Source of the DNA: Nitrososphaerota archaeon
GTDB lineage: Archaea > Thermoproteota > Nitrososphaeria > Nitrososphaerales > UBA57
Direction of reading: 5' to 3'
Assembly (NCBI GenBank): GCA_022572285.1
Contig: JACZWF010000090.1
Location: forward strand, 1-6,567
Length of the DNA stretch: 6,567 bases
Numbering within the stretch: the stretch's first letter is position 1; every line of letters starts with the position of its first letter. This document shows positions 4,878-6,567 of the stretch, in pieces. The notes beneath the pieces were generated by a model. The model ran no database searches and was not told where the DNA came from. It saw only the letters and a program-made list of their open reading frames with translations. The position numbers were made by a program, and so were the translations under genes.

Positions 4878-5693
4878 CTACTGTCTGCGCCTTACAAATA
4901 ACACAATCAAGCCACCTACTACGGCCACTCCAATGACTCCCAGGACTAAGCTGATGGGCATCAATCCCTCCGACGCTGGTTCCTCTACGACTTCAGGAGG
5001 GGGCAGTGGCTCGGCTATAGGGCGCGCGAGCTCCTCGTAAATCGCTGGAATCTCCCTGCCAAATCTTTGGATCATTATCCTCTTCGCCGCCTCTATATCC
5101 TCTGGATCCAGTTTCTCGAACCCGATAAATATGGCATTCCTTGTTATATCAGGCCCTACGACGGACACGTCGTAGCCGGCCGCAGAAAGCTCCTCCATCA
5201 GGGTTTCCGCGAAACCAACAAGCTCCTGCTCCGTGTAGACCACATCGACGAATACGACTCTGAGTCTAATGGAAGAGGGCTCGGGGGGAGCATCGGGGAG
5301 GCTGAGAAACAGGTCCGGGGGTTCGAAAAGAAACTCTCCTCCCTCGGGGATTCCCATGATCTGAAGTATCAGGCTCTTCTGTCCTTCCGTTGGGCTTACA
5401 AGAGCGATGTAAAGAGTGCTATGGCGTTCCAACCGATCCATGGTCTTGTTCTCGAAAGCGAACCAGGAACCGCCAAACCTTATGTCTTGGGACTCGAGGC
5501 CTGGCTTGGCACTCTCCAGACTAGACCTTTTCGGATCCCATACAGTTGCCGTGATATGTGTTGCCAACTGGTCCCTATACGTATTAGGGACGTCCAAGTA
5601 AGGCCTTTGCTCTTCTTGGGCGTATGCCAGATAAAACCCTCCAACTAGTACTACAGGCATGGCCAACATCACAGTAAATATCGCCGTATTCAT
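4878..5693 (-). CDS. Surface protein with N-terminal signal and C-terminal membrane anchor
   Basis: The product is 271 residues from the ATG at 5693, chosen over two GTG codons 12-15 bases upstream because GGTGA stands 8 bases before it. Residues 4-25 form a signal segment ending AYAQEE, with likely cleavage after Ala25. The body (about 26-225) is mixed alpha/beta: RLRVVFVDVVYTEQELVGFA and YDVSVVGPDITRNAIFIGFE suggest a small alpha/beta fold around 142-215. A Pro/Glu linker (PLPPPEVVEEP, about 229-239) leads to a membrane helix (about 245-267) ended by RRRQ. The layout is that of a protein held outside the cell by its tail, with the basic end inside. There are no Cys and no catalytic motif that I recognise. 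It lies 4 bases behind a 42-residue membrane peptide gene and is probably co-translated with it. Confidence 0.85.
   Translation of the reverse strand: MNTAIFTVMLAMPVVLVGGFYLAYAQEEQRPYLDVPNTYRDQLATHITATVWDPKRSSLESAKPGLESQDIRFGGSWFAFENKTMDRLERHSTLYIALVSPTEGQKSLILQIMGIPEGGEFLFEPPDLFLSLPDAPPEPSSIRLRVVFVDVVYTEQELVGFAETLMEELSAAGYDVSVVGPDITRNAIFIGFEKLDPEDIEAAKRIMIQRFGREIPAIYEELARPIAEPLPPPEVVEEPASEGLMPISLVLGVIGVAVVGGLIVLFVRRRQ
5022..5028. repeat. GC alternating run, copy 5
   Basis: GCGCGCG lies inside the 271-residue surface protein gene, encoding part of ELARP. It is the only copy within a well-supported coding region. On the minus strand it continues as CCCTATAG. Confidence 0.6.
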
Positions 5694-5697
5694 AGCA

Positions 5698-5826
5698 TCA
5701 TTCACCACTACCCCTATGCACAGAATAAATCGGAAGTCCCCAGATTGCTAGTCCGACGATGCCGGCTGCTATAACTTCAACGCCTATAGCTATTAATGCC
5801 AGAACCAAGCTCCGAGTGAGAACCAT
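5698..5826 (-). CDS. Small single-span membrane protein, 42 residues
   Basis: MVLTRSLVLALIAIGVEVIA is followed by AGIVGLAIWGLPIYSVHRGS and a short end. One long hydrophobic stretch covers about residues 6-36, with Arg5 before it and His/Arg after. The ATG at 5826 is preceded by GAGGT 10 bases away and AGGA 6 bases away. An upstream in-frame ATG at 5904 would give 68 residues, but its extra part has no ribosome binding site and overlaps the likely promoter. The stop is 4 bases before the next start, so the two genes are almost certainly one unit. The family is not recognised; it may be a membrane partner or assembly factor for the 271-residue surface protein (inference). Confidence 0.6.
   Translation of the reverse strand: MVLTRSLVLALIAIGVEVIAAGIVGLAIWGLPIYSVHRGSGE
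5702..5706 (-). promoter_or_regulatory. Ribosome binding site that fixes the start of the 271-residue gene
   Basis: GGTGA on the minus strand, overlapping the end of the upstream small gene, is 8 bases before the ATG at 5693. It matches the GGTGAT end of the archaeal Shine-Dalgarno consensus. This favours the ATG over the GTG codons at 5708 and 5705. Confidence 0.6.
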
Positions 5827-5836
5827 GATTTTTCCT

Positions 5837-5875
5837 ACCTCTACCTTAACTCCTAGAGATAATAATAGTATGGTG
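5837..5875 (-). promoter_or_regulatory. Promoter and ribosome binding site of the small membrane protein unit
   Basis: The minus strand reads CATACTATTATTATCTC (TATA-like, about 5857-5873). It is followed about 20 bases later by GAGGT (5841-5837), 10 bases before the ATG at 5826. Transcription would begin near 5840 if the TATA-like element is used, which makes the ribosome binding site very close to the 5' end. Confidence 0.4.
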
Positions 5876-6015
5876 TAGAACAGTCGTTCCAGGACAAATA
5901 ACACTTCTATCTGTCAACTCATTTGGCATGTGAAGACTATGATTTCGACATAAATCAATCAATCAGACGTTCTTTCTGCGGAGAGTGCGGTCAGGGGATT
6001 GATGGAGCTTGTATA

Positions 6016-6023
6016 GCGCGCGC
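6016..6023. repeat. GC alternating run, copy 6
   Basis: On the minus strand this reads GCGCGCGCTATACAAG, the same join of GC run and TATA seen at 4212-4223. No start codon with a convincing frame follows at the right distance. Confidence 0.75.
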
Positions 6024-6122
6024 ACTATTGCCAGATTGCTTCGTCCTTGCCAGAAAAAGAATTCAAATGCAGTCAGAATCTTAGGCAGGGGTTCAGATGC
6101 GTTTGGTATGATGCATGTTCTG

Positions 6123-6137
6123 ATTGACCAGGTCAAT
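6123..6137. repeat. 15-base palindrome ATTGACCAGGTCAAT
   Basis: Seven-base perfect arms flank a single central A. Its half-site TTGACC also occurs in the inverted repeat at the merA start (2599-2604), although the half-sites face the other way. The geometry fits a dimeric DNA-binding protein rather than an RNA hairpin, because there is no room for a loop. Confidence 0.6.
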
Positions 6138-6160
6138 AGCTTCATGTAACACAAAGATAG

Positions 6161-6173
6161 TTCGGTGACCGAA
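6161..6173. repeat. 13-base palindrome TTCGGTGACCGAA
   Basis: Perfect six-base arms flank one central G, 24 bases after the palindrome at 6123-6137 (38 bases centre to centre). It also contains TGACC. The pair could be two sites for related regulators; no promoter was identified between them. Confidence 0.55.
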
Positions 6174-6256
6174 TCGACAGCCCAGATATGCTTGCACTTG
6201 ACGTAACTGGCTCATAAGAAGCATGTCAGCCACAAAAAGTACTATAAAACTACCCA

Positions 6257-6266
6257 GCGCGCGCGC
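6257..6266. repeat. GC alternating run, copy 7
   Basis: Ten bases of GC lie within AGCGCGCGCGCT, followed by AGC. This gives GCGCGCGCGCTA on the plus strand, the same flank as copies 3, 4 and 6. Confidence 0.75.
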
Positions 6267-6486
6267 TAGCCCATGAGTAATGAAAAGGAAAATACCTAGG
6301 CGAGCCATCTAAAGATGTCCCAACGCGGTTCTTCGAGCTAGTCTCCGATTCTGGACGCTCTCTCTTTCTCATGGCAATGCCACCGTGGCGAAGTGTACTT
6401 TCCGAATGTCAAGACGATAGGTGTCCGTCATCACCCGCGTGAGTGGCTAATTTGATTACTACCATACTCCTTGGGCCAGTCCGAGG

Positions 6487-6498
6487 AGGTTATAACCT
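6487..6498 (+). promoter_or_regulatory. 12-base palindrome AGGTTATAACCT enclosing a TATA-like core
   Basis: The perfect palindrome contains TTATAA, centred 30 bases before an ATG at 6523. That is the right place for an archaeal promoter with a leader of a few bases. A protein binding the palindrome would cover the TATA box. GGAGGT at 6485-6490 overlaps it but has no start codon at a usable distance. Confidence 0.4.
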
Positions 6499-6522
6499 GG
6501 GCTCCAGTGGTGTCTGGGAATA

Positions 6523-6567
6523 ATGGTCACCCTACTAGAGCAAGTAGCTTTGTCCGCTACTATTGCG
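6523..6567 (+). CDS. Possible gene start cut by the right edge
   Basis: From the ATG at 6523 the frame MVTLLEQVALSATIA is open to the end of the window, 15 codons. A TATA-like core 30 bases upstream supports a near-leaderless start. Too little is present to name a function, and 15 open codons can arise by chance. Confidence 0.3.
   Translation, partial: MVTLLEQVALSATIA
6540..6566. repeat. Bulged inverted repeat at the right edge
   Basis: GCAAGTAGC (6540-6548) pairs with GCTACTATTGC (6556-6566) around the loop TTTGTCC, with two unpaired bases in the second arm. It lies within the possible gene start and may be coincidental. Confidence 0.3.

Larger units (their letters stand above)
5905..6522. 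other. Long region without a convincing gene, rich in palindromes
   Basis: Two minus-strand frames run 5963-6154 (63 residues) and 6093-6308 (71 residues), overlapping each other. Neither has a promoter, ribosome binding site or family motif. The second begins MARLGIFLFITHGLARALGS and crosses a GC run, which supplies its Ala-Arg-Ala. I treat both as chance frames. The region holds two GCGCGC runs, the palindromes at 6123 and 6161, GCCACCGTGGC (6379-6389) and the palindrome at 6487. No tRNA or rRNA is visible. Confidence 0.45.

Noticed and set aside
5067..5648. Long plus-strand frame (193 residues) opposite the 271-residue surface protein
   Set aside because: The minus-strand product has a signal segment, linker, membrane anchor and ribosome binding site. 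The plus-strand frame has none and is a shadow.
5963..6154. Minus-strand 63-residue frame
   Set aside because: It overlaps the frame above and lacks start signals and any motif.
2816..6266. GC runs as a CRISPR array or insertion sequence ends
   Set aside because: Spacing is irregular (hundreds of bases) and the repeat is under 13 bases. No transposase, target duplication or regular spacers are present.
6093..6308. Minus-strand 71-residue frame with a hydrophobic start
   Set aside because: There is no promoter or ribosome binding site before the ATG. The Ala-Arg-Ala comes from the GC run, the frame overlaps two palindromes, and its second half does not look like a membrane or soluble domain.
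6300..6522. Possible tRNA or other stable RNA gene
   Set aside because: I looked for a T-loop GTTCRA with matching stems and an acceptor stem and found none. The short palindromes here do not form a cloverleaf.

Overview
The window looks archaeal. Most of the convincing genes sit behind an AT-rich TATA-like element 25-50 bases upstream of the start, with short leaders. Several starts have a Shine-Dalgarno match to the archaeal GGAGGTGAT consensus (GGTGA, GAGGT, GGAG). Two predicted surface proteins have signal anchors or a C-terminal membrane segment with a short basic tail, a style common in Nitrososphaerota (Thaumarchaeota) and related lineages. The lineage is an inference from style, because no rRNA or tRNA gene is visible.

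Region 1 (1-2622, minus strand) is a mercury detoxification cluster. A TATA box (2611-2620) and a GGTCA-N4-TGACC inverted repeat lie just upstream of merA (2584 to 1181), a mercuric reductase with CVNTGC and a C-terminal Cys-Cys pair. Next, 28 bases on, is a multi-spanning membrane protein with a Cys-Gly-Cys pair inside a hydrophobic segment (1152 to 403), a candidate mercury or thiophilic-metal permease. A secreted protein follows whose end lies off the left edge (310 to beyond 1). The inferred scheme is metal entry or binding by the membrane and surface proteins, then reduction of Hg(II) to Hg(0) by MerA. The permease gene contains an 11-base GA/CT tract. The present reading runs into an unconvincing basic tail, while two extra bases there would give a coherent acidic, Met/Cys-containing C-terminus.

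Region 2 (2623-3834) is mostly non-coding or decayed. It holds a short His/Met-rich repeat ORF with a good ribosome binding site (2980-3234) and, converging on it, the N-terminal half of a rhodanese-like gene broken by a one-base frameshift (3365 to about 3239). Both look like gene beginnings without ends, as if one deletion had removed both 3' halves. A 7-bp hairpin lies at 3650-3668.

Region 3 (3835-5904) holds a 115-residue protein of unknown function, a 183-residue anchored extracytoplasmic protein, and on the opposite strand a two-gene unit: a 42-residue membrane peptide followed by a 271-residue surface protein with N- and C-terminal membrane segments.

Region 4 (5905-6567) has no convincing complete gene but holds several palindromes, including the 15-base ATTGACCAGGTCAAT and the 12-base AGGTTATAACCT. 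The latter encloses a TATA-like core 30 bases before a possible gene start at 6523.

Across the right-hand two thirds (2816-6266) the alternating run GCGCGC occurs seven times, four of them in the form GCGCGCGCTA, which is far more than expected by chance.
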